64,000 bases of DNA from Actinomadura sp. NAK00032 (lineage in GTDB: Bacteria; Actinomycetota; Actinomycetes; Streptosporangiales; Streptosporangiaceae), in assembly GCF_013364275.1 (NCBI RefSeq), contig NZ_CP054932.1, forward strand, positions 6,944,001-7,008,000, given 5' to 3'. Made by a program: the position numbers and the translations under genes. How positions within the stretch are numbered: position 1 is the stretch's first letter; every line of letters begins with the position of its first letter. The notes beneath the pieces are model-generated. The model did not search any database and was not told the DNA's origin. It was given only the letters and a program-made list of their open reading frames with translations. Positions 25,806 through 34,638 of this stretch are shown piece by piece.

Positions 25806-27290
25806 ATGCATTCCTCGCAACCCACCGCCGGGACGTCCTCGGACGGCACGGTCGATCGCGAACCCTTCGCCTACGACGTCATCATCGCCGGGTGCGGGCC
25901 GACCGGCGCGATGCTGGCCGCCGAACTGCGGCTGCACGATGTGCGGGTACTCGTCCTGGAGAAGGAGACCGAGCCGGGGTCGTTCGTCCGTGTCGTGAGC
26001 CTGCACATCCGCAGTCTCGAACTGCTGGCGATGCGCGGGCTGCTGGAGCGCGTCCTCGAACACGGAAGACGGCGTCCGGCCGGCGCCTATTTCGCCGCCA
26101 TCGCCAAACCCGCGCCCAAGGATCTGGACTCCGCGTACGCCTTCCTGCTGGGCATCCCGCAGCCGGTCATCGATCGGCTGCTCGAAGAGCGCGCGGTCGA
26201 GCTGGGTGCGCAGGTCCGGCACGGCTGCGCGGTGGCCGGTCTCGAGCAGGACGGCGAGGGGGTGACCGTCGAGCTGGCCGATGGTGAACGGCTGCGGTCG
26301 CGTTACCTCGTCGGCTGCGACGGCGCGCGCAGCACGGTGCGCAAACTGCTCGGCGTCGGCTTCCCCGGCGAGCCCTCGCGGAACGAGACGCTGATGGGCG
26401 AGATGGAGGTCGGTGCGCCGCAGGAGGAGATCGCCGCCAAGGTGGCCGAAGTCCGCGCCACCCATCAGGCCTTCAGCCTCGGCCCCTTCGGCGGGAAGGC
26501 CTATCGCGTCGTGGTCCCCGCCGCGGAGGCCGGCGATCGAGCGGAGCCCACGCTCGAAGACTTCAAGCGCGGCCTGCGCGCCATCGCCGGGACCGACTTC
26601 GGCGTGCACTCCCCCCGCTGGCTGTCGCGCTTCGGCGACGCCACCCGGCTGGCCGAGCGCTACCGGGTCGGCCGGGTCCTGCTGGCCGGCGACGCGGCGC
26701 ACATCCACCCGCCGGCCGGCGGTCAGGGCCTCAACCTCGGTGTTCAGGACGCCTTCAACCTCGGCTGGAAGCTCGCCGCGCAGATCCGCGGCTGGGCGCC
26801 GGAGACACTGCTCGACACCTACCACGCCGAACGCCGTCCGATCGCCGAGCAAGTGCTGGACAACACCCGTGCGCAGACGGAGCTGATGTCCGCCGGACCG
26901 GGCCCGCGGGCCGTGCGCAGGCTGCTCGCCGAGCTGATGGACCTCGACGAGGTGAACCGGCACCTGACCGAGAAGATCAGCGCGATCGGCATCCGCTACG
27001 ACTTCGGCGAGGGCCCCGACCTGCTCGGACGCCGCCTGCGCGACATCGGCCTGAAGCAGGGCAACCTCTACGGCCGGCTTCATCGCGGCCGCGGTCTGCT
27101 GCTGGACCGCACCGAGCGCCTGACCGCCGGCGGCTGGTCGGACCGGGTCGACCACCTCGCGGATCCCGGTGCGGAATTGGACGCTCCGTGCGTGCTGCTA
27201 CGTCCGGACGGTCACGTCGCCTGGATCGGCGACGACCAGCAAGACCTGGACGGCCACCTTTCGCGCTGGTTCGGCGAACCCGCCAGCTGA
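25806..27290 (+). CDS. rox: Rifampicin monooxygenase homologue (FAD, class A)
   Basis: 494 residues. FAD motif VIIAGCGPTGAMLAAELRLH, DG motif YLVGCDGARSTVRKLLGV, and GD motif VLLAGDAAHIHPPAGGQGLN define a group A flavoprotein hydroxylase. Long stretches (WLSRFGDATRLAERYRVGRV; HLTEKISAIGIRYDFGEGPD; VLLRPDGHVAWIGDDQQ) match what I recall of Nocardia/Streptomyces Rox, which hydroxylates rifamycins at the naphthoquinone and linearises the drug using NADPH and O2. It has an extra 22-residue N-terminal leader. I infer rifamycin resistance. No consensus rifamycin-associated element was found upstream; instead there is a leader frame and hairpin. Confidence 0.88.
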   Translation: MHSSQPTAGTSSDGTVDREPFAYDVIIAGCGPTGAMLAAELRLHDVRVLVLEKETEPGSFVRVVSLHIRSLELLAMRGLLERVLEHGRRRPAGAYFAAIAKPAPKDLDSAYAFLLGIPQPVIDRLLEERAVELGAQVRHGCAVAGLEQDGEGVTVELADGERLRSRYLVGCDGARSTVRKLLGVGFPGEPSRNETLMGEMEVGAPQEEIAAKVAEVRATHQAFSLGPFGGKAYRVVVPAAEAGDRAEPTLEDFKRGLRAIAGTDFGVHSPRWLSRFGDATRLAERYRVGRVLLAGDAAHIHPPAGGQGLNLGVQDAFNLGWKLAAQIRGWAPETLLDTYHAERRPIAEQVLDNTRAQTELMSAGPGPRAVRRLLAELMDLDEVNRHLTEKISAIGIRYDFGEGPDLLGRRLRDIGLKQGNLYGRLHRGRGLLLDRTERLTAGGWSDRVDHLADPGAELDAPCVLLRPDGHVAWIGDDQQDLDGHLSRWFGEPAS

Positions 27291-27324
27291 TCCCGTCTGA
27301 GCCCCGCCCCCCGCTGATGTCGGT

Positions 27325-27849
27325 CTACGCCCCCGACTCCGCCGGTTCGGCGGTGTCGGGGGCGTAGGCGACCATCCAGTGCGGGCGGAGTCGGTAGTAG
27401 ACGACCTCGTCCCAGTCGAAGGCATCGGCGCTGTAGAAGTCCTTGAGGTGGGCGAGCACTTCGGGCCAGTCCGCGGCGGGCTCGCCGCCCCGGGGATTGA
27501 GGACCTCCACCGTGCCGTGCGTGAACACGCCCAGGTCCTCGCCTCGCAGATGGGCGGCGCTGACGGCGGGACGGGCGGCGAGGTGGCGGGCCTTGGCGGC
27601 GTCGGGGTCGGTGCCGAAGTGCCATCTGCCGTGCAGGAAGTGCCCGTCCACGGCGCTGATGCGCGGCTCGCCCTTCGCCGTCACCGTCGACAGGGCCAGG
27701 ACGCACATGCCGGTGAGGACCTTGGTGAGCCGGTCCGCGGTCACCGCGCGCTCCGCGTTGATGATCGAGCGGAGATGCGGGGTCGAGCGGGAGCGGGAGG
27801 CGTCCAGGAGGGCCTGCAGTTCGTCAAGGTCCGCGGGCGTTTCGTACAT
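27325..27849 (-). CDS. PPOX-class flavin/F420-type protein
   Basis: 174 residues from ATG 27849. A helical N-terminus (LDELQALLDASRSRSTPHLR) is followed by a split-barrel domain (MCVLALSTVTAKGEPRISAV, WHFGTDPDAAKARHLAARPA, VFTHGTVEVLNP), as in pyridoxamine-phosphate-oxidase-like proteins, and it ends in VVYYRLRPHWMVAYA. Likely binds FMN or F420; substrate unknown. Convergent with rox and divergent from the collagenase gene. Confidence 0.82.
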   Translation of the reverse strand: MYETPADLDELQALLDASRSRSTPHLRSIINAERAVTADRLTKVLTGMCVLALSTVTAKGEPRISAVDGHFLHGRWHFGTDPDAAKARHLAARPAVSAAHLRGEDLGVFTHGTVEVLNPRGGEPAADWPEVLAHLKDFYSADAFDWDEVVYYRLRPHWMVAYAPDTAEPAESGA

Positions 27850-28207
27850 CGAGGTCCTTCTCTCTGAGTGTGCTCGTTCGTGGGTCGTGCGTGGGCTCCG
27901 GTCCGCATCTGCGCGTGACGGCGGCCGGTGAAACCCATCCTGGCGGCAAAACCTGACATCTCCTGGCAGGTTTCTTCGGCGGCCGATGGCCGGCGACCGG
28001 TGGCCTGCGGACGCGGGTGCCGCCGGGAGTGCCGAGGTGGGTGCTCCATAACGCAGTCCGATGGATCTGCGTATGACCACACGGCGGGTCTGGTTCGGAC
28101 ACTGCGGGCGCACGCTTTTCCGAGCCTCCGGGAATTGGGCCCCGGAGTCCCCTGCGAATCCGTCCGGCATCGGCGCCGGACGGTCCACCCCCGGAGGGAA
28201 AACCCCC
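27850..28207. promoter_or_regulatory. Divergent region and structured leader of the collagenase gene
   Basis: 358 bp without a gene. AAACCTG (27949-27955) and CAGGTTT (27967-27973) form an inverted repeat that could be an operator. Nearer the collagenase gene, two hairpins occur in series, CTCCGGG/CCCGGAG (28126-28147) and CGTCCGGC/GCCGGACG (28161-28182), just ahead of the ribosome site CGGAGGG. No known riboswitch class was recognised. Confidence 0.4.
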
Positions 28208-30712
28208 GTGAGAAACAGAAGCAGAGCCATGCGATGCCTGCTGGCGTCGCTGGCGGTCGTCCTCGGGACGACGTTCCTGGCCGCGCCCGCGGTCGCCGCG
28301 CCGAAGCCGCCACCCGTCACCGGCGGTGACGTGGCACGGCACCCGCAGAAGTCGCCGCTGCCGGTGAAGGACCGGCCGCCGCTGGCGGCGGAGAAGGACG
28401 CGCTCAAGAGCCACGACGCGAAGGCGACAAAGCATCGGCGGCCGTCCAGCGCGGCGAAGAAGGGGCTGAAGGCCGCCGCCTGCAGTCCGAGCGAGTTCAC
28501 GAGCCGTTCCGGGAGCGCGCTCGTCCAGCAGGTCGAGTCCTCGACGACCGACTGCATCAACTCGCTGTTCAGCCTGACCGGCGGGGACGCCTACTACGCG
28601 TTCCGCGAGTCGCAGATGACGACGATCGCGTACGCGCTGCGCGACAACGGCGTCTACTATCCGGGCGACAACAGCACCGGTACCGCGCAGCTCGTCCTGT
28701 ACCTGCGCGCCGGGTACTACGTGCAGTGGTACAACCCCTCGACCGTGGGGAGTTACGGCCAGTCGCTGAAGACCGCTATTCAGTCCGGCCTGGACGCCTA
28801 TTTCGGCAATGCGAAGTCGTCGACGGTCAGTGACGCGAACGGCGAGGTCCTCGCCGAGGCGGTCACGCTCATCGACAGCGCGCAGGAGAACGCCCGCTAC
28901 ATCTACGTGGTGAAGCGGCTCCTGAACGGCTACAACAGTTCCTACGACGCGTCGTGGTGGATGCTCAACGCCGTCAACAACGTGTACACGGTGCTGTTCC
29001 GCGGCCACCAGGTTCCGGAGTTCGTCACGGCGGTCCAGTCGGATCCGAGTGTTCTCGACACGTTGAACTCCTTCGCGGCGAACCATCTCGGTCTGCTCGG
29101 TACCGACCGCAGCTACCTGGCGTCCAACGCGGGACGGGAGATGGCCCGGTTCCTGCAGCATTCCCCGCTGCTGGGCAAGGTCAGGCCGCTGGCCAAGGGG
29201 CTGCTCGGCAAGAGCGCGATGACCGGCAAGACCGCTCCCCTGTGGGTCGGCATCGCCGAGATGACCGACTCCTACGACAAGGCGAACTGCTCTTACTATG
29301 ACACCTGCAACCTGCAGCAGCGGCTCGCCCAGAACGTCCTGACCATCACGCACTCGTGCAGTTCCAGCATCAAGATCCGGGCGCAGGACATGACCGCGTC
29401 CCAGCTGTCGGACACCTGCGCGAGCCTGCTGAACCAGGACGCCTACTTCCACGGCCTCGTCAAGGACGGGAACAAGCCCGTCGCCAACGACGGCAACACC
29501 ACGATCGAGGTCTGCGTCTTCGATTCCAGCACCGACTACCAGACGTACGCGGGCGCGATGTTCGGCATCGACACCAACAACGGCGGGATGTACCTGGAAG
29601 GGGACCCGGCCGCCTCCGGGAACCAGCCGCGGTTCATCGCCTACGAGGCCGAATGGGTGCGCCCGAAGTTCGAGATCTGGAACCTCAACCACGAGTACAC
29701 GCACTACCTCGACGGCCGCTTCGACATGTACGGCGACTTCAACGCGAACGTCGCCACGCCGACGATCTGGTGGATCGAGGGGTTCGCCGAATACGTCTCC
29801 TACTCGTACCGGAAGGTGACCAACGACTCGGCCATCGCTGAGGCCGCCAAGGGCACCTACGCACTGAGCACGCTCTGGGACACCACCTACAGCCATGACA
29901 CGACCCGCATCTACTACTGGGGCTACCTGGCGGTGCGGTACATGTTCGAGAAGCATCCCGGCGACATCTCCACCGTGCTCGGCTACTACCGGACGGGCAA
30001 CTGGAACGCTGCCCGCTCGTTCCTGACCAGCACGATCGGCGGCCGCTACGACAGCGACTGGCGGACGTGGCTCGCCGCGTGCGCGGCCGGCGCGTGCGCA
30101 GGCGGCGGGGGCGGCGGCAACCAGGCGCCGTCCGCGCGGTTCGCCTACTCCGCGAACGGCCTGGCGGTCGCCTTCACCGACCAGTCCACCGACACCGACG
30201 GGACGATCGCGTCCCGGCGCTGGGACTTCGGCGACGGCGCCACGTCCACGGCGGCCGACCCGTCCCACACCTTCGGGGCGGACGGCACGTACACCGTGTC
30301 CCTGACGGTGACCGACGACGCCGGGGCCACCGGCACCACGTCCCAGCGGATCTCCGTGTCGGCCGGGGGCGGCGGGACGACCCCCGAGTGCACCGGGTCC
30401 GACATCCGGCAGCTCGACCGGAACTGCCAGCGCGGCAACCTGTCGGCGGCCAAGGGCGGCACCGCCTACCTCTACCTCTACATCCCGTCCGGCACCCGGT
30501 CGATCACCATCACGTCCTCGGGCGGGACGGGTGACGGCGACCTCTACTACAGCTCCGGCAGCTGGGCGACGCCGTCGTCCTACAACCAGCGCTCCACCGG
30601 CGCCGGGAACGGCGAGACGCTCACCATCGCCGACCCGCCGGCCGGCTACAACTACGTCAGCCTGTACGGGAAGGAGGCGTTCAGCGGCGCGGCCGTGAAG
30701 GTCGAGTACTGA
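28208..30712 (+). CDS. Secreted M9-family collagenase with PKD and PPC domains
   Basis: 834 residues from GTG 28208 (CCGGAGGG upstream). A signal peptide (CLLASLAVVLGTTFLAAPAV, then AA) is followed by a pro-region, the M9N activator domain, and the M9 zinc-protease domain with NLNHEYTHYLDGRF (H495, E496, H499) and third ligand Glu524 in WWIEGFAEYVSY. Then come a glycine linker, a PKD domain (RWDFGDGATSTAADPSHTFG) and a C-terminal PPC/collagen-binding domain ending at the stop. This is the full order of Clostridium/Vibrio-type microbial collagenases, which cut triple-helical collagen. Downstream genes could take up and use the peptides. Confidence 0.95.
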   Translation: MRNRSRAMRCLLASLAVVLGTTFLAAPAVAAPKPPPVTGGDVARHPQKSPLPVKDRPPLAAEKDALKSHDAKATKHRRPSSAAKKGLKAAACSPSEFTSRSGSALVQQVESSTTDCINSLFSLTGGDAYYAFRESQMTTIAYALRDNGVYYPGDNSTGTAQLVLYLRAGYYVQWYNPSTVGSYGQSLKTAIQSGLDAYFGNAKSSTVSDANGEVLAEAVTLIDSAQENARYIYVVKRLLNGYNSSYDASWWMLNAVNNVYTVLFRGHQVPEFVTAVQSDPSVLDTLNSFAANHLGLLGTDRSYLASNAGREMARFLQHSPLLGKVRPLAKGLLGKSAMTGKTAPLWVGIAEMTDSYDKANCSYYDTCNLQQRLAQNVLTITHSCSSSIKIRAQDMTASQLSDTCASLLNQDAYFHGLVKDGNKPVANDGNTTIEVCVFDSSTDYQTYAGAMFGIDTNNGGMYLEGDPAASGNQPRFIAYEAEWVRPKFEIWNLNHEYTHYLDGRFDMYGDFNANVATPTIWWIEGFAEYVSYSYRKVTNDSAIAEAAKGTYALSTLWDTTYSHDTTRIYYWGYLAVRYMFEKHPGDISTVLGYYRTGNWNAARSFLTSTIGGRYDSDWRTWLAACAAGACAGGGGGGNQAPSARFAYSANGLAVAFTDQSTDTDGTIASRRWDFGDGATSTAADPSHTFGADGTYTVSLTVTDDAGATGTTSQRISVSAGGGGTTPECTGSDIRQLDRNCQRGNLSAAKGGTAYLYLYIPSGTRSITITSSGGTGDGDLYYSSGSWATPSSYNQRSTGAGNGETLTIADPPAGYNYVSLYGKEAFSGAAVKVEY

Positions 30713-30730
30713 CCTCGCAGCGGCTAGAAG

Positions 30731-30763
30731 GCCGGGGCCGGACCGCGAAGGTCCGGCCCCGGC
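30731..30763. terminator. Bidirectional terminator, collagenase / peptide ABC operon
   Basis: GCCGGGGCCGGACC-GCGAA-GGTCCGGCCCCGGC is a perfect 14-bp stem with 5-base loop, located between the two convergent stop codons. Confidence 0.85.
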
Positions 30764-30780
30764 TTCGTGTCGTGACCCGG

Positions 30781-31743
30781 TCAGGCGAAGGGGCCCAGCT
30801 CCGGGAAGTGGCAGGCCGCCGCGCGCCCGGCGGCCCCGTCCAGCGGGGCGAGGGGCGGGCGCTCGACCCGGCAGCGGTCCTGCGCCTTGAAGCACCGGGG
30901 GTGGAAGGCGCAGCCCGGCGGAGGCGCGGACGGGCTCGGCGGGTCGCCGCGCAGCACGATGCGCTCCCGCGTCCGCTCCGCCACCGGGTCGGGCAGCGGG
31001 ATCGCCGACAGCAGCGCCCGGGTGTAGGGGTGCGCCGGGGCGCCGTAGAGCGCGTCGCGGTCGGCGATCTCGACGATCCGGCCGAGGTACATCACGGCGA
31101 TCCGGTCGCACACGTGCCGCACCACGGCGAGGTCGTGCGCGATGAACACGTACGCCAGGCCGAGGCGCCGCCGGAGCCCGGCCAGCAGGTTGACGATCTG
31201 GGCCTGGATCGACACGTCCAGCGCCGACACCGGCTCGTCCGCGACGACCAGGCGGGGACCGGTGACCAGCGCCCGCGCGATCCCGATCCGCTGCGCCTGC
31301 CCGCCGGAGAACTCGTGCGGGTACCGGTCGGCGTGCTCGGCGCCGAGGCCGACGAACTCCAGCATCTCCCGCACCCGCGAGGCGGGGTCGTCCTCGCCCT
31401 GCGCGCGCAGCGGCGCGGCGACGATGGAGCCGACGGTGTGCCGGGGGTTCAGCGACGCGAACGGGTCCTGGAAGATGATCTGGAGGTCGCGGCGGAGCGG
31501 GCGCATCCGCCGCTGCGACAGCCCGGTGATGTCGCGCCCGTCGAAGGTGATCCGCCCGGCGGTCGGGTCCAGCAGCCGGACGAGCATCCGCCCGGTCGTG
31601 GACTTGCCGCAGCCGGACTCGCCGACCAGCCCGAGCGCCTCCCCGGCGCGCACCTGAAGGTCGATGCCGTCCACCGCGCGGACGGTGCCGCGCCGGGTGG
31701 GGAACGTCTTCGTCAGCCCGTCCAGGCTGAGCAGCGGCGTCAT
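30781..31743 (-). CDS. Peptide ABC transporter ATPase (OppF/DppF type)
   Basis: 320 residues from ATG 31743, which overlaps the preceding stop (ATGA). Walker A GLVGESGCGKSTTGRML, Q-loop IIFQDPFASLNP, ABC signature EFSGGQAQRIGIARAL and Walker B RLVVADEPVSALDVS. The C-terminal oligo_HPY extension, with CAFHPRCFKAQDRC, is characteristic of di/oligopeptide importers. It is the last gene of a five-gene operon (binding protein, two permeases, two ATPases). It powers peptide uptake at the inner face of the membrane. Confidence 0.95.
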   Translation of the reverse strand: MTPLLSLDGLTKTFPTRRGTVRAVDGIDLQVRAGEALGLVGESGCGKSTTGRMLVRLLDPTAGRITFDGRDITGLSQRRMRPLRRDLQIIFQDPFASLNPRHTVGSIVAAPLRAQGEDDPASRVREMLEFVGLGAEHADRYPHEFSGGQAQRIGIARALVTGPRLVVADEPVSALDVSIQAQIVNLLAGLRRRLGLAYVFIAHDLAVVRHVCDRIAVMYLGRIVEIADRDALYGAPAHPYTRALLSAIPLPDPVAERTRERIVLRGDPPSPSAPPPGCAFHPRCFKAQDRCRVERPPLAPLDGAAGRAAACHFPELGPFA

Positions 31744-32708
31744 CCCGCCACCTCCTCTCCGATCGTCAGCAGATGGCAGGCCGCCGGGTGCGGCGCGCCC
31801 CGGAGCGCCGGGCGGTCGGTCTCGCACACCGCGATCCGCTCCGGGCACCGCGGATGGAACGGGCACCCCGCCGGCGGACGCGACGGCGACGGCGGGGCGC
31901 CCGGGATCGGGACCAGCTCGCCGGGCGGCCCGGTCAGCCGGGGCAGCGAGCCGAGCAGGCCGCGGGTGTAGGGGTGCCGGGGCGCGGCGAACAGCGCACC
32001 GGCAGCCGCGCGCTCCACGGCCCGTCCCGCGTACATGACCAGGACGTCGTCGGCGACCCGCGCGACCACCCCGAGATCGTGCGTGATCATCAGGACGGCG
32101 AGGCCGCGCTCGCGCTGGATCCGCGCGATCAGCTCCAGGATCTGCGCCTGCACGGTCACGTCCAGCGCGGTCGTCGGCTCGTCGGCGATCAGCAGCTCCG
32201 GCTCGCAGGCCAACGCCATCGCGATCATGACGCGCTGGCGCATGCCGCCGGAGAACTGGTGCGGGTGGTCGCCGGCGCGCGTTCCCGGGTCGGGGATGCC
32301 GACGTCGCCGAGCAGCCGGACGGCGTGCGCGTGCGCCGCGCGGCGGGACTCGCCGAAGTGCAGCCGGCGCGCCTCGGCGATCTGCTCGCCGACCCGGTAG
32401 TGCGGGTGCAGCGAGGTCAGCGGGTCCTGGAAGATCATCGCGATCCGGCGGCCGCGCAGCGCCCGGATTCGCTCCCGGCCGGCGCCGACGACCTCGGTGC
32501 CGGCGACGTCGATCGACCCGGTCACCCGGGCCCGGTCGTGCAGCCCCATGACGGCGAGGCTGGTCACGGACTTGCCGGACCCGGACTCGCCGACGATGCC
32601 GAGGGTGCGGCCCGCGCCGACGGTGAACGACAGGCCGTCCACCGCGCGCACCGGCCCCCGCGGGGTCGGGAACTCGACGACGAGGTCCCGGACGGTCAGC
32701 GGCGTCAT
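31740..32708 (-). CDS. Peptide ABC transporter ATPase (OppD/DppD type)
   Basis: 322 residues from ATG 32708, overlapping the permease stop. Walker A GIVGESGSGKSVTSLAVM, Q-loop MIFQDPLTSLHPH, signature QFSGGMRQRVMIAMAL, Walker B LLIADEPTTALDVT, and the oligo_HPY tail with Cys-rich CPFHPRCPERIAVC. It pairs with the OppF-type ATPase encoded next to form a heterodimer. Position in the operon links it to the divergent M24 peptidase and presumably to Pro-rich peptides. Confidence 0.95.
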   Translation of the reverse strand: MTPLTVRDLVVEFPTPRGPVRAVDGLSFTVGAGRTLGIVGESGSGKSVTSLAVMGLHDRARVTGSIDVAGTEVVGAGRERIRALRGRRIAMIFQDPLTSLHPHYRVGEQIAEARRLHFGESRRAAHAHAVRLLGDVGIPDPGTRAGDHPHQFSGGMRQRVMIAMALACEPELLIADEPTTALDVTVQAQILELIARIQRERGLAVLMITHDLGVVARVADDVLVMYAGRAVERAAAGALFAAPRHPYTRGLLGSLPRLTGPPGELVPIPGAPPSPSRPPAGCPFHPRCPERIAVCETDRPALRGAPHPAACHLLTIGEEVAG

Positions 32709-33694
32709 GCGTACCTCACCTGGGGATCGATCGCGGCGTAGAGGAGGTCGACGGCGAGGTTGGCGAAGGTGATGAAGAACGCGGCCAGCAGCGCGACGCC
32801 CATCACGACCGGCTGGTCGGACTTGTCGATCGAGTCGATCGTGAGCCGGCCGACGCCGGGCAGCCCGAACACGCTCTCGGTGATCACGGCGCCGCCGAGC
32901 AGCGCGCCGAGGTCCATGCCGAACACGGTGAGGACGGGGGTGAGCCCGGCCCGCAGGCCGTGCTTGGCGACGACGGTCCGTTCGGGCAGGCCCTTGGCGC
33001 GGGCCGTCCGGATGTAGGGCTCGGCCATCGTCTCCACCATCGACGCCCGCGACATGCGCGCGTACATGGCCGCGTACAGCAGCGCGAGCGCCACCCAGGG
33101 CAGGACGAGGTTGCGCGCCCAGCCGACGGGGTCGTCGGCGATCGGCACATAGCTGGAGTAGGGCAGCAGGCCGCCGAGCTGGACGACCAGGACGGTCAGC
33201 GCCATCGCCGTGAAGTAGATCGGCAGGGACGCGGCGGTGAGCGTGCCGACCATCAGCGTCCGGTCGAGCAGGGTGTCCTTGCGCAGCGCGGACACGACCC
33301 CGACGCCGACGCCGCCCGCGAGCCACAGGACGGCGGCGCCGATCCCGATGGACAGGGTCGTGGGGAGCCGCTGCATCATCAGGTCCCAGACCGGCATGTT
33401 GTTCTGGTAGGAGAACCCGAGGCACGGGAAGTGGCACTGGACGGCCAGGGGCCCCGACCCGTACGTCCGTCCGGCGAAGATCCCGGCGAGGTAGTCGGTG
33501 AACTGGCGCCACAGCGGCCGGTCCAGGCCCATCTGGTGGTGCAGCATCGCGAGCCGCTCCGGCGTGCACGACTTCCCGCACGCCTGGAGCGCCGGGTCGG
33601 CGGGGAACACGTAGAAGATCGTGAACGTGACCGCGCAGATGACGAGCAGCACGCCCGCGACGCCGGCCAGGCGCAGCGCGAGGTAGCGGATCAC
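32705..33694 (-). CDS. Peptide ABC transporter permease (OppB/DppB type)
   Basis: 329 residues from GTG 33694, overlapping the next gene's stop (GTGA). Six membrane segments, a large periplasmic-side loop after the first one (VFPADPALQACGKSCTPERL), and the BPD_transp_1 coupling motif AKGLPERTVVAKHGLRAGLTP. The FGLPGVGRLTIDSIDKSD segment is typical of DppB. It forms the channel with the OppC-type partner. Confidence 0.93.
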   Translation of the reverse strand: MIRYLALRLAGVAGVLLVICAVTFTIFYVFPADPALQACGKSCTPERLAMLHHQMGLDRPLWRQFTDYLAGIFAGRTYGSGPLAVQCHFPCLGFSYQNNMPVWDLMMQRLPTTLSIGIGAAVLWLAGGVGVGVVSALRKDTLLDRTLMVGTLTAASLPIYFTAMALTVLVVQLGGLLPYSSYVPIADDPVGWARNLVLPWVALALLYAAMYARMSRASMVETMAEPYIRTARAKGLPERTVVAKHGLRAGLTPVLTVFGMDLGALLGGAVITESVFGLPGVGRLTIDSIDKSDQPVVMGVALLAAFFITFANLAVDLLYAAIDPQVRYA

Positions 33695-34638
33695 CGGCCG
33701 GCCTCCCGCGGGTCGAGGGCGTCCCGGAACGCGTCGCCGAGCAGCGTGAACGCGAGCACGGTCAGCAGCAGGCACACGCCGGGCACCACGAAGAACGTCG
33801 GGTCGACCTGGTACCAGTCGATCGCCTTGGCCATCATCTGCCCCCAGGACGCGTCCGGCGGCCGGACGCCGATGCCGAGGAACGACAGCGCCGCCTCGGT
33901 GCCGATGTTGATCGGGATGGTGAGCGTCGCGTAGACGAGGACCGGTGCCAGCAGGTTCGGCAGCACCTCGCGGAACACGATCCGCGTGCGCGGCATGCCG
34001 GTGGCGCGGGCGGCGTCCACGAACTCCCGGTGGCGCAGCGAGAGCGCCTGCCCGCGCACGATCCGCCCGATGTAGGGCCAGCCGAAGAAGCCCATGACGA
34101 ACACCAGCTCCAGCATCCGGTTCGCCTCCGGCAGCACCGACACCAGGGCGATCATGAAGATGAGGTGGGGGAAGGACAGGACGAGGTCCATGGTGCGGCT
34201 GATCAGCGCGTCGACCCGGCCGCCGGCGAACCCGGCGGCGAGCCCGAGGACGGTGCCGGCGACGGTGGACACGCAGGTCGCCGCGACGGAGATCAGCAGC
34301 GAGACGCGGGCGCCGTAGACCATGCGGCTGAACACGTCGCGTCCGGTGCCGGGCTCGACGCCCAGCCAGAAGTCGCCGTCGATGCCGCCGAACGCGCCCC
34401 GGGGCGCCCCGGCGAGCGCCTTGTCGATCTTCTCGGGGTGGAACTCGTTCGGGCCGTGCCCGGTCAGCGCGGTGAGCAGCGGGGCGGCGAGTGCCATCAG
34501 CACGAACAGCGCGATGATCGCGAGGCCGGCGAGGGCGGCGGGGTCGCGGCGCAGCCGCCCGCCGGCCAGCCGCCAGGGCGACCGGCCGGCGGGCGCCGGC
34601 GCGCCGCCCGCCGCCTCGGTGAGGGACGGGACGGCCAC
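33691..34638 (-). CDS. Peptide ABC transporter permease (OppC/DppC type)
   Basis: 315 residues from GTG 34638, whose G is shared with the TAG stop of the binding-protein gene. An N-terminal OppC_N segment (RRDPAALAGLAIIALFVLMA) is followed by five membrane helices and the ATPase-coupling loop ARATGMPRTRIVFREVLPNL. IGTEAALSFLGIGVRPPDAS, then SWGQMMAKAIDW, is diagnostic of DppC. Confidence 0.93.
   Translation of the reverse strand: MAVPSLTEAAGGAPAPAGRSPWRLAGGRLRRDPAALAGLAIIALFVLMALAAPLLTALTGHGPNEFHPEKIDKALAGAPRGAFGGIDGDFWLGVEPGTGRDVFSRMVYGARVSLLISVAATCVSTVAGTVLGLAAGFAGGRVDALISRTMDLVLSFPHLIFMIALVSVLPEANRMLELVFVMGFFGWPYIGRIVRGQALSLRHREFVDAARATGMPRTRIVFREVLPNLLAPVLVYATLTIPINIGTEAALSFLGIGVRPPDASWGQMMAKAIDWYQVDPTFFVVPGVCLLLTVLAFTLLGDAFRDALDPREAGR

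Noticed and set aside
27824..31111. A long minus-strand frame opposite the collagenase gene
   Set aside because: The collagenase on the plus strand has a complete domain order and catalytic motifs; the antisense frame has only low-complexity Arg/Val/Gly sequence.
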